A stretch of DNA of 42,287 bases from Ferruginibacter sp. (GCA_025351645.1 JANXVN010000307.1:1-42287); one strand, 5' to 3'. Numbered from the stretch's first letter, positions 17,272 through 27,690 are shown. The notes: generated by a model not told the origin, from the letters alone. Translations and numbers: made by a program.

Positions 17272-17365
17272 CATACATAGTGGTAAAAGTTCCGCAAAGA
17301 ACCACTGTAAAAGAGTGCGACGCCTATGAAGCTCAATATGGCTGCTGTATTGGCCGAATCAACAA
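17272..17365 (+). repeat. Interspersed repeat, copy A (long form)
   Basis: The 61-base core at 17304-17365 shares GTGCGACGCC, CTATGAAGC and GCTGCTGTATTGG with three other copies in this window. The left extension beginning near 17272 contains TAGTGGTAAAAG, shared in related form by the copies at 27691 and 38423. A short stem AGTGGT/ACCACT brackets that extension in this copy. It fills much of the 303-base gap between the papain-like protease gene and the thioredoxin-like gene. No coding function is evident. Confidence 0.7.
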
Positions 17366-17477
17366 AACTTTAATTTTGAATTAAAAATTAAGAATTAAGT
17401 ATTAATACAGCGGGCTTTATGTTTTGGGGAATATGCTGCAATTTGGAACAACAAAAAACCATAAACCAAAAACAGCC

Positions 17478-19118
17478 TTATTGCTTTTCAATTTCCACCA
17501 CACAACCAACTACTTTATTTTTATCGGTGGCATCTGCCTTAAAATAAATACCGCCATTGCTGGTGTTGCTGTAGCGTACATTTTTTATGGCAGTGCTGTT
17601 GATGGCATCGTTTAATTTGGCACCATAATTTTGCTGGCTGCTGCTGTTAATGGCGGTATTGATGGCGGTATAATCCAACGCTTCTTTGCTTACTACTATG
17701 CCCATATAATCTTTTGTGCCGAGGCTATCTGCCCTTATTGACTGCCCTTTTGGAAAAAGCCTGTAACCCGTAATGCCACAGTATGGCGAGTGTATCGGTT
17801 TGTACGGGAATAGCACAAAACTACTGCCCGCAGGGTTTGGAGTAAACAGATAAATATAACACTCCAACGCATTTTTAATTTCTATTTTAAACTTGGTGCC
17901 TTTGCGTATAGGCGTGTTAGTGGTGAATGTATTAGCGGTGGTTGTTTTTAATGGGATGTATTGCTTTGTATCGTTGTTAACCAGCCCGATAGTACATTCA
18001 AAATCTACATTCAAAGCAGCACCTTTTTTCGGCAGCGGGTCAATGCCATAAGCCTCCCGTACAAACTCTTTGAAGTCGTTATAACGTACCCAGCCAATCC
18101 CATTTTCGCCCCACTCCGGTCCCCAGCTATTCATTATTTGAAAGGAGCCACCTTCCAGCCTGTCATCGTACCCTATTACACAAAGGGCGTGGCCGCCGAA
18201 GCCAGTTTGGGTATAGTCATTGCTTGTAGGGTGCCATACTTTTTGGCCCATCATGCCTTCCATAAAAGACCCGCCTACCATCATGCCAATTACTACCGGC
18301 GCATCTTTTGCAAGATGTTCTTTAACTGCTCGGAGGCTTAATTTAGTTACGCCAGCATCTTCGGTTAAGCGGTTAAAGCCATGCATACGGTTCTGCGCAG
18401 CGTCATTCATCATTGCGCTGGTTGGCTGCCGGCTGCAATTATTTTCATCGTAAGGAAACTGGGTAAAAGGCACCGCGCCCTTATCAGTCATAAATTGCAT
18501 AGCCTTTATAATATACGATCCCTGGCAATTATCCAGCCCGATCTGGCTATATAAAAACGCCGGGCTAAATGCAACGCTATTAGGGTTTTGCGCCGTGCTG
18601 GCACTTTCTATAATACTGCGTGCAGCGTAGCCACTGCTCCATGCAACGCAGCTTCCCTGCTTTCCCTGGTTTTGCCTGTCGGGCGCAAACTTAAGCAGGC
18701 TAACGCTTTCAGGCAATGGGTTTTTGGTATTGTCATCTTCAAGCCCTTCGTATACGCTGGCTTTTTTAAATTCGTTTGGATCCAGTTTTCCCCCTCTTGT
18801 AAATTGAGATACGGCATTGGTGATGCTTGATAAGCCGCCGGTACAAGACTGATTTCGTAATAAAAAATACGCACCAGCAGCAATGATTAAAATGATAATA
18901 AAGCTTGATCCACCGCAGCCCCCCTTGCCGCCACCGCCACTATTGCCGCCGCTGTTACGGTTGCCGAACAAGCCAAATATAAGCGGCAAAAAATTGAACA
19001 AGCCACCTAAGCCACCCAACCCACCGCCACCGCCCGATGAGCCAAAGCCGCCGCCGCCACTGTTGCTTCCACCATTATCTTCGTTGTCTTGTGGGTCATC
19101 TACCATTTCCAATGCCAT
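17478..19118 (-). CDS. Membrane-anchored papain-like (C1) cysteine protease with DUF4384-like tail
   Basis: 546 aa. A Gly/Ser-rich low-complexity N-terminus (15-70) precedes one transmembrane segment (about 72-88, SFIIILIIAAGAYFLL). The C1 peptidase domain spans about 135-365 and keeps its active site: oxyanion Gln154 and nucleophile Cys157 in QGKQGSCVAW, His310 in GFGGHALCVIGYDD and Asn330 in IMNSWGPEWG. The C-terminal ~165 residues look like a DUF4384 beta domain (YIYLFTPNPAGSSFVLFPY). There is no N-terminal signal peptide, so the protease domain is probably exported through the single membrane helix. It follows the PBP1C gene on the same strand. Confidence 0.87.
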   Translation of the reverse strand: MALEMVDDPQDNEDNGGSNSGGGGFGSSGGGGGLGGLGGLFNFLPLIFGLFGNRNSGGNSGGGGKGGCGGSSFIIILIIAAGAYFLLRNQSCTGGLSSITNAVSQFTRGGKLDPNEFKKASVYEGLEDDNTKNPLPESVSLLKFAPDRQNQGKQGSCVAWSSGYAARSIIESASTAQNPNSVAFSPAFLYSQIGLDNCQGSYIIKAMQFMTDKGAVPFTQFPYDENNCSRQPTSAMMNDAAQNRMHGFNRLTEDAGVTKLSLRAVKEHLAKDAPVVIGMMVGGSFMEGMMGQKVWHPTSNDYTQTGFGGHALCVIGYDDRLEGGSFQIMNSWGPEWGENGIGWVRYNDFKEFVREAYGIDPLPKKGAALNVDFECTIGLVNNDTKQYIPLKTTTANTFTTNTPIRKGTKFKIEIKNALECYIYLFTPNPAGSSFVLFPYKPIHSPYCGITGYRLFPKGQSIRADSLGTKDYMGIVVSKEALDYTAINTAINSSSQQNYGAKLNDAINSTAIKNVRYSNTSNGGIYFKADATDKNKVVGCVVEIEKQ

Positions 19119-19290
19119 AATATTTATTTTAATTGTTTGTGCTACTACAAATACTTTGCCTGTATTAAAGTTAGCTTTTAATAAAAAATTAGTTGGGCAA
19201 TTACTATTATTAAAAGTAGGAAATTTTTTTATTTTATCTTGTAACTCAAAATATCATTTAAAGAAGAATTAATGCAACCCTTACTGTACA

Positions 19291-21723
19291 TCAATCCTTT
19301 TCTTTCTCTAAAATTTCAAACTGCCTTGAAACACTGACGCCATTTTCATCTACCAGTGTGATGATATGTTTGCCCGGACTTGGATTCAAAGCTATCTGGT
19401 GAAAGTTTTGGGTTGTACCGATAAAGCTATCATCCAGGCTCCAGAAAATTTTAGCGCCTGCCCTTCGATGTGCAGCCGTAAAAATAGTTTTTCCTTTTTC
19501 GCCGCTTACTTCCAGCGGCACATAAATTTTCGCATTTTCCTGTGGGTAGATAATCTCTATTAATTTGCCAGTTTCGCCAAACATACAACCAGCTTTAAAT
19601 GCGGGCGTCACTTTATAATCAGCATTTTTTTGCTTGTAATAATATTCCATTGCGGGCGATAGCACGAACCAGCTTTTGTGCTGCATGGCAGATGGGCTCT
19701 CACAATCCTGGGTTACACGGTACTGGCCGGTTGCATCAAGGTTGATCATTTTATGGTATTGGCAAAGTGGCACTTTGTTGCCATTGGGCGGCATAAATAA
19801 GGTATCCACATCTGGGCAATCGATGTTTGCCCGGTAACCGCTTTGCCTGCATACCGGTACAAAAGAAAAATTATATAAAGGCTTTTGAAACCAGTTGCCG
19901 GTGGGTAGCATCCTGAAGATATCAAATAGTATTGGTGCTGCCGTTTGAACGCCTACCAGCCCTGGCCTACCTACTCCATCGGCATTGCCAACCCATACCG
20001 CTACCACATTTTTTGGTGTTACGCCAATAGCCCATCCATCCCTAAAACCAAAGCTGGTACCGGTTTTCCAGGCTATGGTTTGGGAAGATGTGAACTGCTG
20101 CCATAAGCCTTCTTCGCCCGGGCGCATCACTTCTTTCATTGCCTGAAAGGTGAACCAAATGGCCGTTGCATCTAAAGGGATATTTTTTGCTGATGGCTTA
20201 TTGTTGCTGGTTGATAATTTATAATTGGGTGGATGAAAATCTTTTGTTTCCAGCAGGCCATGGTTTTTTGTTTGATGGTTTAACGTGCGTGCCATGGATG
20301 CGTATACGCCGGCAAGATCCCACATGGTTACTTCGCAACCACCTAAAATTAAGCTTAGCCCGTAGGTATCCGCAGGGCGGTTGAGGGTTGTAATACCGCA
20401 CTGCTGCAAGGTTTCATAAAAACGCTGGTACTTGTATTGCTGCAATAATTTTACTGCGGGGATGTTGAGGCTACGTGCCAGTGCGTTCGCTGCTGGTACT
20501 GCACCGTCATAACCAAGGTCGAAGTTTTGTGGCGCATAATTGCCTATCTGCATGGGTATGTCGGCTATGATAGAGTTAGGCAATATCAATCCATCGCTTA
20601 ACATGGCCGCATATAAAATAGGCTTTAATGCACTGCCCGGGCTTCGGGGTGCCGCAATAACATCTACATCGCTTTCCATTTCCTTATTACGTGGGTCGGT
20701 GATGTTGCCTACGTATGCCAGCGTGTTGCCTGTTTCCACATCCAGCACCAATGCGCAGGTATTATTAATGCCATTGCCTTTTAATATGGCATGGTGCTGC
20801 TCCAGGATATTGGCTACGCTTTTTTGTAAGCTACCATCTATTGTTGTTATAATTTTCGTTTCAGCTTTAACGGATTTATTGTCATTTTTAAAACGTTGAA
20901 AAAGATGCAGGGCATTTTGTGGCAATGCTAAAGGTGCACCCGGCAAAGGTTCGAGCTTGGCAAGGCTGCAACTACTTAGATCCATTTTTTTATCTGCCAG
21001 TAATTTATCTAATAACTTATTTCTTTTTTTTAACAGCACATCCCTGTTTTTACCAGGATGTACCAATGAAGGTGCATTGGGCAAAACTGCTAATGCCGCC
21101 ATTTCGCCCCAGCTTAATTTATCGGGGCTACGCCCGAAGTAACGCCAGGATGCTGCAGTTAAACCAACCACATTACTACCAAAAGGTGCATTGGCCGCAT
21201 ACAAAGAAAGTATCTCTTTTTTTGAGTAAGATACTTCTACCCTTACCGCTAATATACTTTCTTTTATTTTGTTCCAGATGCTACGTTTATTATCTTTTTT
21301 TGAAAGCCTTACTACCTGCATGGTGAGCGTACTTCCGCCTTGTGCGGCCTCTCGATTTTTTATATCTTTTACCAATGCACGGCCAATAGCAATCGGATCT
21401 ACGCCGGGGTGATAGTAAAAACGCTTATCTTCAAAAGTAGTAATACAATCAATAAATTTTTGCGGCATATTTTTGTTAGGTGGAAACCGCCATTGCCCAT
21501 CTGCAGCAATGGTGGCATTTAATAAGCTGCCATCTTTATCTTCGATGATATAACTGGTTGGGGCATTAAATAGCTGGCTTGGTAAGGCTAGCCAAAACCA
21601 GGTTAACAAGATTAGCAAGACTAACAATTTTATTTTTGTTTTGCTGCTTGGATTAAATTTAAGCGGCAAGCCTTTGCTTTTTTCTACGTCTAATCCTGTA
21701 TTTAAAGTATCATCAACTAACAA
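19291..21723 (-). CDS. pbpC: Penicillin-binding protein 1C (bifunctional glycosyltransferase/transpeptidase)
   Basis: 810 aa. A cytoplasmic tail and membrane anchor (about 31-49) precede the GT51 glycosyltransferase: FEDKRFYYHPGVDP with Glu98, then QGGSTLTMQVVR (128-139). The transpeptidase has SALK (364-367, nucleophile Ser364), SLN (418-420) and KTGTS (553-557). A BiPBP_C-type domain ends the protein. It builds and crosslinks peptidoglycan. It lies 132 bases downstream of the alpha-2-macroglobulin gene, the pairing also seen in E. coli (yfhM-pbpC). The best start is TTG 21723, preceded by AAAGG; there is no ATG before the membrane anchor. Confidence 0.93.
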   Translation of the reverse strand: MLVDDTLNTGLDVEKSKGLPLKFNPSSKTKIKLLVLLILLTWFWLALPSQLFNAPTSYIIEDKDGSLLNATIAADGQWRFPPNKNMPQKFIDCITTFEDKRFYYHPGVDPIAIGRALVKDIKNREAAQGGSTLTMQVVRLSKKDNKRSIWNKIKESILAVRVEVSYSKKEILSLYAANAPFGSNVVGLTAASWRYFGRSPDKLSWGEMAALAVLPNAPSLVHPGKNRDVLLKKRNKLLDKLLADKKMDLSSCSLAKLEPLPGAPLALPQNALHLFQRFKNDNKSVKAETKIITTIDGSLQKSVANILEQHHAILKGNGINNTCALVLDVETGNTLAYVGNITDPRNKEMESDVDVIAAPRSPGSALKPILYAAMLSDGLILPNSIIADIPMQIGNYAPQNFDLGYDGAVPAANALARSLNIPAVKLLQQYKYQRFYETLQQCGITTLNRPADTYGLSLILGGCEVTMWDLAGVYASMARTLNHQTKNHGLLETKDFHPPNYKLSTSNNKPSAKNIPLDATAIWFTFQAMKEVMRPGEEGLWQQFTSSQTIAWKTGTSFGFRDGWAIGVTPKNVVAVWVGNADGVGRPGLVGVQTAAPILFDIFRMLPTGNWFQKPLYNFSFVPVCRQSGYRANIDCPDVDTLFMPPNGNKVPLCQYHKMINLDATGQYRVTQDCESPSAMQHKSWFVLSPAMEYYYKQKNADYKVTPAFKAGCMFGETGKLIEIIYPQENAKIYVPLEVSGEKGKTIFTAAHRRAGAKIFWSLDDSFIGTTQNFHQIALNPSPGKHIITLVDENGVSVSRQFEILEKEKD

Positions 21724-21767
21724 GACCTTTGTTTTTATAATTAATATAGTACGAATGAAAGCAAAAA

Positions 21768-21804
21768 TTATAAATATGGCAGACAGTGTCTGCCATATTT
21801 ATAA
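21768..21804 (-). terminator. Perfect 18-bp palindrome, probable terminator of the alpha-2-macroglobulin gene
   Basis: TTATAAATATGGCAGACA is followed by one base and its exact reverse complement. On the minus strand the hairpin is followed by TTTTTGC, giving an intrinsic-terminator shape. It lies between the A2M stop and the PBP1C start. It could separate or attenuate transcription of the two genes. Confidence 0.65.
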
Positions 21805-21855
21805 AATTCTCCAATGCCCTGGCGATGCCGATAGCCGCCTGCAGAATTTTTAAGC

Positions 21856-24800
21856 TTAATTAGATTTCACCACCTCAACCCATCTACCATTTACACCTGC
21901 GTTGATGCTGTTATCATACATAGCGGCAGCAAAGGTTCCAGGTAAAAAGAACCGTCCCAGGTACGATGCATTTAACTGCACATAATACGTTAGCGTTTCA
22001 TTTTCGCTGATGTTAAAATAGGTGTACACACGGTCGTCGCGGATATCCTGGTAAGTGGAGTACGACGATTTAAATGCACCTTCGCCACCAAGCATACGGG
22101 CATTCAATATCTCCCACCCGCTAGGGAAAATTTGCGTTAAGGCCATCTGTGTATAAGCGCCCCGCTTGCCCGGATTTTTAATGACTACTTTGGCTACAAG
22201 ATCGGTGCCCTGCTTTAATTTATTGATATCTATTGCCGTACCGTTTTGCGTGACGTAGCTCACCGACATATCCAGCACCGCAGGATTATTATTTACCTTT
22301 AAACGATCACCCGCTAATGGCTGGCCTTTTGTTATAAGCCGCACATACAAAGTGTTAGTGCCCTTGTTGCTTATCAAAATATTGGCGCTGCCGTTTATAA
22401 ATTGCACCCGCAGCTGGCGGATGTAGGAAGCTGAATTAATGTCAATTGGTTTTGCGCCAACAGTAGCCTTTGCAATAATTTTTGCACCAGATGGGTTTCT
22501 GCCACAATACTTTGCAATGGCAATTAAAGCGTACGCAGTTGTTTGTGTGCTATACCAATTATCCTGCGATAAACTGGCTGCTATGGTGGGCAATAACTGA
22601 GCAGCCATACTGCGTTTACCCATAATAGTGAGTGTCTCTAAAACCATTGCTTCATCCCTAAGCCCTGAACCAAAAGTTATGCCTGGGCTTGGGCGTGTAC
22701 CGAATGTTGTAGGCAAGCCGCTAATAAGCGACTGAGCCACCGCATCCTGCCCGGCGAGCTTGTAAGCAGCTGCCAGCCGCCACTTGGCTTCCGGCGATAA
22801 ATATTTAAATTCTTTTAACCGGTTCATTGCGCCAAGCTCCGGTGCTTTGGCTAGTGCCAGCGTGTATAAGCGATATGATTGCGTAAGGTCTGCGCCATAA
22901 AAGTTGGTACTGTTTACTACCCAGCTATTGGCTTTGCCGCGCTGGTAATTTTTCCATTGCTGCAATAAATTATCGCTTACAAAAAAACCATTGGCTTGTG
23001 CTTCCACCAAAAAATTACCGGCGTAATTGCTGCCCCACTCATCGCTTTCGCTGCCGCCGGGCCAGTAACTAAAGCCACCATCAGGCCGTTGAAAATTTTG
23101 CATCCTGGCGATGCCTGCTTTAACATTTTTATCTACCAGCGATTTTTTGTAATCATCCAGGTCGGTCAACTGGTTAAGCACCAGTTGAGGAAAAACAGCA
23201 GAAGTTGTTTGTTCAATACAGCCATGCGGGTATTCAATTAAATAGTCTAGCCGTTTTTGTAAATCCATAGAAGGTACGCTGCTTATTTCTACTGTAGCAG
23301 TGCTTGTTGCCGCCACGCCAATAGCCGCTGCTACCGTATTCCATTGCTGGCCGGGTGCCAATGTAATTTCGCTTACGCTGGTTACCGGCGGGTTGGGGTT
23401 GCGGATATCCAATTCTACTTCATAATCTGCTTTTTCGCTGCCGGAAGTTGCCAGTAATTTTACTTTGCCAATACCCACATTCGGTTTTACCCTCACATCA
23501 AAATAAGCCATTTGCTCGCCGGTTTGTGTAAAGCTGATAGACTGTGTAGCAGCACCTACCACTTCTAAAAAAGAGTTCGCTTGCAAAGAGATATTTACCG
23601 TATGGATATTGTTTTCCATGGCGAAAATAGTAACGGGCAATTTAATAGTTTCACCGGGCCCTAGTACCCTTGGCATTGTTGCCAGCATCATCAATGGCTT
23701 CTTTACGGCAACTGTTTTTTCGGTAGCACCATAGCTGCCTTCATGCGCTGCTACTACCATTGCACGTACGGAGCCAATGTAGGCAGGCAGCATAAATGTT
23801 TTAGTTTGCTTTTGCCCACTACTTAAATGGAATGGCCCAAGGTATTGTACGACTGGCTTAAACCTATTGGCTGTTTTTTGTTTTATCGGCCCGCTTTCCG
23901 CATCGCCGCCGATGGTTAAAATCCGTTCCAAATCTCCGCCCCAGGCGCCAATTACATAATCAAATAAGTCGAAGCTTTTTACGCCCAATGCTTCCCTGGC
24001 ATAAAACGCTTCATGTGGGTTGGGTGTTTTAAACCTGGTTAAATCCAGCAGTCCTTCATCAACAATTGCTACACTGTAAGTCATTTCTTTGCCTTGTTGT
24101 TCGCTTACGGTGAAGGATACATTTTGCTCCGGCCTAATACTACTGGCCATTGTTAGCACCGGTTTTAAAATAGTATTTTTATTTTCTACGAAAATGGGGA
24201 TAGAACCGTACATCCTTATCGGCAAATCATTAATGGTTTGCGCATGTGGCTGCAACAAGCTTACCGTTGCATAAATGTTCGGTGCCATGGATGGTTCGGC
24301 TTTAAATTTTACCACTGTTTGCCCTTGCACAGTTTCCTGCCAAAATGTTTTAATTACTTTACTACCAGTTTCAAGGCTTACTAAAATGCGCCCGCCTTTA
24401 CTGCTGGGTATGTTCAGCTGCACTTCCTCATCAACATTGTATTTTTCTTTGCTGCTTGTAAAGCTTAACATAGATGCGGCCGTTTGGTCATCATTGCCGC
24501 TCCTGCTTTGCCAGCCTGGCTCATCAATGTATAACGTAGATCCTGTGGTATGGCCGCTCTTTATATCTTTCACTAAAAGAAGGTAACGCCCCCATTCGTT
24601 TGCCGATGTACCAAACTGCCACTGCCCCTTGCCGTTAGTAAGCGTTACGTTTTCTTTTTTAATTAATTTATTGTATTCATTTTGTGTAAAGTTGCTTAAA
24701 TTATCTCCGTTATTATCCCACCACCAGCGCCATTGTATGCGGTAGAATTGTATTTCTACATCGGTGTTGCCGGTGAGCAGATTGCCCTTGCTATCTACAT

Positions 24801-27456
24801 TTACCAATTGCGTGGTTTGCGTTTTGCCAGCCAGCAAATAATCAAATGGCTTCTCTCCTTCTGGTAATTTAAGCCCGGCATAACTTGCATACGGACTGTA
24901 AGGAACGGTCATATTATCGATGCTAAAACTTCCGCCTGGCTCAAATACTTTTATTACCATATTGGCGTTTAGCATGCCTGGTGCGGCGCCTTCAGTTTCA
25001 AAAGTTGGCTTTATGGAAGCATTGCCTTCTGCATCTAAAGTACCATCAAAAATTGTTTTGCTTTGGGTAGTATAATTGGCTGTAGGGTTATCAAAATAGT
25101 AACCGGCAAATTTGGCGAACGCTGTTTTCTTTGCGTATAAAGATGCATCGATTTTCGCTTTTAAATTTTTGCCCGGCGAGCCAAAAAGCCACTTGGCATT
25201 AATGGTGCCTTCTGTTGCATTGCCTATGCCCAGCACCGCATCTTTACCAAAATCTACATTAATTTTTAAGCGGTTGGGCATTACCGTTTCTACCTTAATT
25301 TGTTTTTCAAAAGTAGCGCCGCCAACCTTAACACGAGCCAGCCAGTTGCCCGTTGGCGAGCTTGCATCGGTGCCTGTCTTAAACAAGTAAAACCCATCTT
25401 CTGCATCGCTTTGTACCACATGTTTGTATAGCTGCCCTTGCGGCGTAAAAAGGCTAAACTCTACCGGATGGTCTTTTGGCAATTTCCTTTCTTTGTCTTC
25501 TATAATACAATTAATATACATCGTATCGCCCGGGCGCCAAACGCCTCTTTCGCCAAATATAAAACCTTTAATCCCATTCTTTATTTCGGCGCCGCTTACA
25601 TCAAAACGGCTTAATGGCAATGAGCTTCCATCATCAAGTTTTAAATACCCTCTTTCGTTTCCCTTCTTTGCAATTAATAGGTAGGGCTTATGCTTTGCGT
25701 CAATTGTTGCAAAGCCATCGCTGCCGCTTTTACCTTTGTTGATGATGACATGCTGGTAATCCATTACTTCCAATTCCACATTGTTGATTGGCTCTGTAGT
25801 AAGGATATTGCTCACCGCAACTACCAGGTTATTATCGCTGCCACGCTTTGCAGTGAGGCCGATGTTGCTGGCTAAAATATTCCTTGTTGCCCAACGATCT
25901 TTGTTATAATACGAGCGGCTGTTAGGGTCATCTTTCTTATCCCAATTGTAGCCGTATGGATAGTAGGTATCGTACCTGCTCCAAAAAGCTTCGTCCTCAT
26001 CCATGCCACTGCTGCGATTTTCGTTATAGCCTTCATCGCTTTCTTCCCTTTCACTTGCACCAGGCCTTTTGGCTGTATCAGCCGTTTGGTACAAAGAATA
26101 TTCTGGCCTAAAGCCAATGGTTACGCGGTAAATGGCGCCTTGCTCCGTCTTTAAAAATTTATCTATGTCAAGGCTAAAATGCTGGTGCTTGTGCAGGTCC
26201 AGTGTTTTATCATCATCAAGGCGCAATGTTTTTTGTACTATTGGCTTGGCTACTTTTCGTAAGCCATCGTTGCCGGCCAAATTATTATCCTGCAAAAATT
26301 GCGGTACATTATTTTCAAATATTTTAATGATGCTGATGTCTACCGCTTTTAAATTGATAGCTTCAAAAGGCAATACTAACCGGCCAGAATTTGGCAGTAT
26401 ATTTCCCTTGCCATGAATCTTTACCGAAGGCATTTTATTCTCGAAATTAATGTTGGCAGTATAACCTTTATCGAGGATGGTGCCCCATACATTTTTTATG
26501 CCTGCATTTACATTTACAGTATAATTGCCATCTGGCTTGCCGCCTGTAAATACTTTTATTTCACTGCCGTTAATGGTGTAGGAAATATCGGGTTGGTTAC
26601 TAATAGTCGCCAGCCCGGTAAGGTCTTGCCCAATAGCAATGGGGTCGCTAAATTGTATGGACGCATATTGCTGGGCATCGTTTACGGCCGTTACGTTCAG
26701 CACCTTAAAAACGCCTTCTGAAGGCACTTCTATGGCTTTATCGCCTTTTACTTCCATGTTTGCGGGCTTACCATCCCAGGTAACATTTACAAGCCCTGCA
26801 CTACTGGCTCGTTCTATATTTTCAATGGTAAACTTGTGCTGTTTTACCGCATCGTTGTGTTGCCAGTTTATTTTTAATGCCTTGTTATTTTGCGAAGCAT
26901 TTACAAGCTTTTCAATATCGGCACCCGTTTCCACATCGGCGGTTTCTACCTCGCCGTTTAGCAGCATTTTATTTCTGCTGCCGGTGCTGCGCAGGCCTTC
27001 ATCTGTAATTTTAAAAGATGGCTTTATTGTTTGGATATTAAACCGGAACTCTTCAAATTTACCCGGCACTTTGGTGACTTTGCCTAGCTTGAATTTCACT
27101 TCATACAATTGGCTTGGCTTCAGGTAGCTCTCCGGTTTAAATTCAATGGTAGTCGCATCAACCCAGGTAGCTTTTCCCATTACGCTGGGCGAAAATTTAA
27201 ACAGGGTTTCCTTTACTTCTTCGCCCAGCGTATGGGTAGTGTTAGCTTCGCCTGCCAGTTGTATGCGTATGGCGGTAGCCTTACTAACGGTGCCTGTTGT
27301 GTAGGCATCGATGTACTTGCTGAAGGCTGGGTCTACATCGGCCCACTTGTCTTTTTTGCTGCAGGAAAATAAGGAAAAAATAAGGGTAAGGCAAACAAGT
27401 GCCTTAAAAAAAGTTGAGCTAAACTTTTTAGTATGGATTAAAAGGTCGGGGTACAT
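21856..27456 (-). CDS. Bacterial alpha-2-macroglobulin (MG domains, thioester), lipoprotein
   Basis: 1866 aa from ATG 27456. The lipoprotein signal is LTLIFSLFSC with lipid-bearing Cys32. An in-frame ATG 25 codons upstream (27531) would bury the signal, so it was not used. A series of macroglobulin domains follows, with the MG2-like segment GFIFGERGVWRPGDTMYIN in the middle. The thioester motif GCIEQT is retained (Cys1413), preceding the alpha-helical TED domain (FQRPDGGFSYWPGG) and the C-terminal receptor-like domain. Such proteins trap proteases that attack the envelope, linking to them through the thioester. PBP1C follows, consistent with joint protection and repair of the cell wall. Confidence 0.93.
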   Translation of the reverse strand: MYPDLLIHTKKFSSTFFKALVCLTLIFSLFSCSKKDKWADVDPAFSKYIDAYTTGTVSKATAIRIQLAGEANTTHTLGEEVKETLFKFSPSVMGKATWVDATTIEFKPESYLKPSQLYEVKFKLGKVTKVPGKFEEFRFNIQTIKPSFKITDEGLRSTGSRNKMLLNGEVETADVETGADIEKLVNASQNNKALKINWQHNDAVKQHKFTIENIERASSAGLVNVTWDGKPANMEVKGDKAIEVPSEGVFKVLNVTAVNDAQQYASIQFSDPIAIGQDLTGLATISNQPDISYTINGSEIKVFTGGKPDGNYTVNVNAGIKNVWGTILDKGYTANINFENKMPSVKIHGKGNILPNSGRLVLPFEAINLKAVDISIIKIFENNVPQFLQDNNLAGNDGLRKVAKPIVQKTLRLDDDKTLDLHKHQHFSLDIDKFLKTEQGAIYRVTIGFRPEYSLYQTADTAKRPGASEREESDEGYNENRSSGMDEDEAFWSRYDTYYPYGYNWDKKDDPNSRSYYNKDRWATRNILASNIGLTAKRGSDNNLVVAVSNILTTEPINNVELEVMDYQHVIINKGKSGSDGFATIDAKHKPYLLIAKKGNERGYLKLDDGSSLPLSRFDVSGAEIKNGIKGFIFGERGVWRPGDTMYINCIIEDKERKLPKDHPVEFSLFTPQGQLYKHVVQSDAEDGFYLFKTGTDASSPTGNWLARVKVGGATFEKQIKVETVMPNRLKINVDFGKDAVLGIGNATEGTINAKWLFGSPGKNLKAKIDASLYAKKTAFAKFAGYYFDNPTANYTTQSKTIFDGTLDAEGNASIKPTFETEGAAPGMLNANMVIKVFEPGGSFSIDNMTVPYSPYASYAGLKLPEGEKPFDYLLAGKTQTTQLVNVDSKGNLLTGNTDVEIQFYRIQWRWWWDNNGDNLSNFTQNEYNKLIKKENVTLTNGKGQWQFGTSANEWGRYLLLVKDIKSGHTTGSTLYIDEPGWQSRSGNDDQTAASMLSFTSSKEKYNVDEEVQLNIPSSKGGRILVSLETGSKVIKTFWQETVQGQTVVKFKAEPSMAPNIYATVSLLQPHAQTINDLPIRMYGSIPIFVENKNTILKPVLTMASSIRPEQNVSFTVSEQQGKEMTYSVAIVDEGLLDLTRFKTPNPHEAFYAREALGVKSFDLFDYVIGAWGGDLERILTIGGDAESGPIKQKTANRFKPVVQYLGPFHLSSGQKQTKTFMLPAYIGSVRAMVVAAHEGSYGATEKTVAVKKPLMMLATMPRVLGPGETIKLPVTIFAMENNIHTVNISLQANSFLEVVGAATQSISFTQTGEQMAYFDVRVKPNVGIGKVKLLATSGSEKADYEVELDIRNPNPPVTSVSEITLAPGQQWNTVAAAIGVAATSTATVEISSVPSMDLQKRLDYLIEYPHGCIEQTTSAVFPQLVLNQLTDLDDYKKSLVDKNVKAGIARMQNFQRPDGGFSYWPGGSESDEWGSNYAGNFLVEAQANGFFVSDNLLQQWKNYQRGKANSWVVNSTNFYGADLTQSYRLYTLALAKAPELGAMNRLKEFKYLSPEAKWRLAAAYKLAGQDAVAQSLISGLPTTFGTRPSPGITFGSGLRDEAMVLETLTIMGKRSMAAQLLPTIAASLSQDNWYSTQTTAYALIAIAKYCGRNPSGAKIIAKATVGAKPIDINSASYIRQLRVQFINGSANILISNKGTNTLYVRLITKGQPLAGDRLKVNNNPAVLDMSVSYVTQNGTAIDINKLKQGTDLVAKVVIKNPGKRGAYTQMALTQIFPSGWEILNARMLGGEGAFKSSYSTYQDIRDDRVYTYFNISENETLTYYVQLNASYLGRFFLPGTFAAAMYDNSINAGVNGRWVEVVKSN

Positions 27457-27690
27457 AATGGGTATGTTATTTGTTTTGTTCAACGTACCAGAATGGTATT
27501 GCTGTTGGGTTTGATGATGTAAATGTTGCATTAATTTTCATTGGTACAAGGACGAATCTACATAAAATCTGTTAAACAATTTGTAAATGTATTAACTACT
27601 GGTTAACTACAAAAAATGCAGTTGCGGCAATATAATTATAGTTTGCAAATGCGCTTCGTAATTAATTTTTGTTTGAATTGTAAGTTTTCT

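Noticed and set aside
17304-17365. Repeat copies read as short conserved peptides on the opposite strand (PANTAA...IGVA pattern)
   Set aside because: All four copies are open in one frame over the core, but conservation is equally strong at third codon positions and there is no start codon, so nucleotide-level constraint is the simpler explanation.
18883-19272. Plus-strand proline-rich frame opposite the papain-like protease gene
   Set aside because: It is the complement of the Gly-rich N-terminus of the real gene; composition alone creates the open frame.
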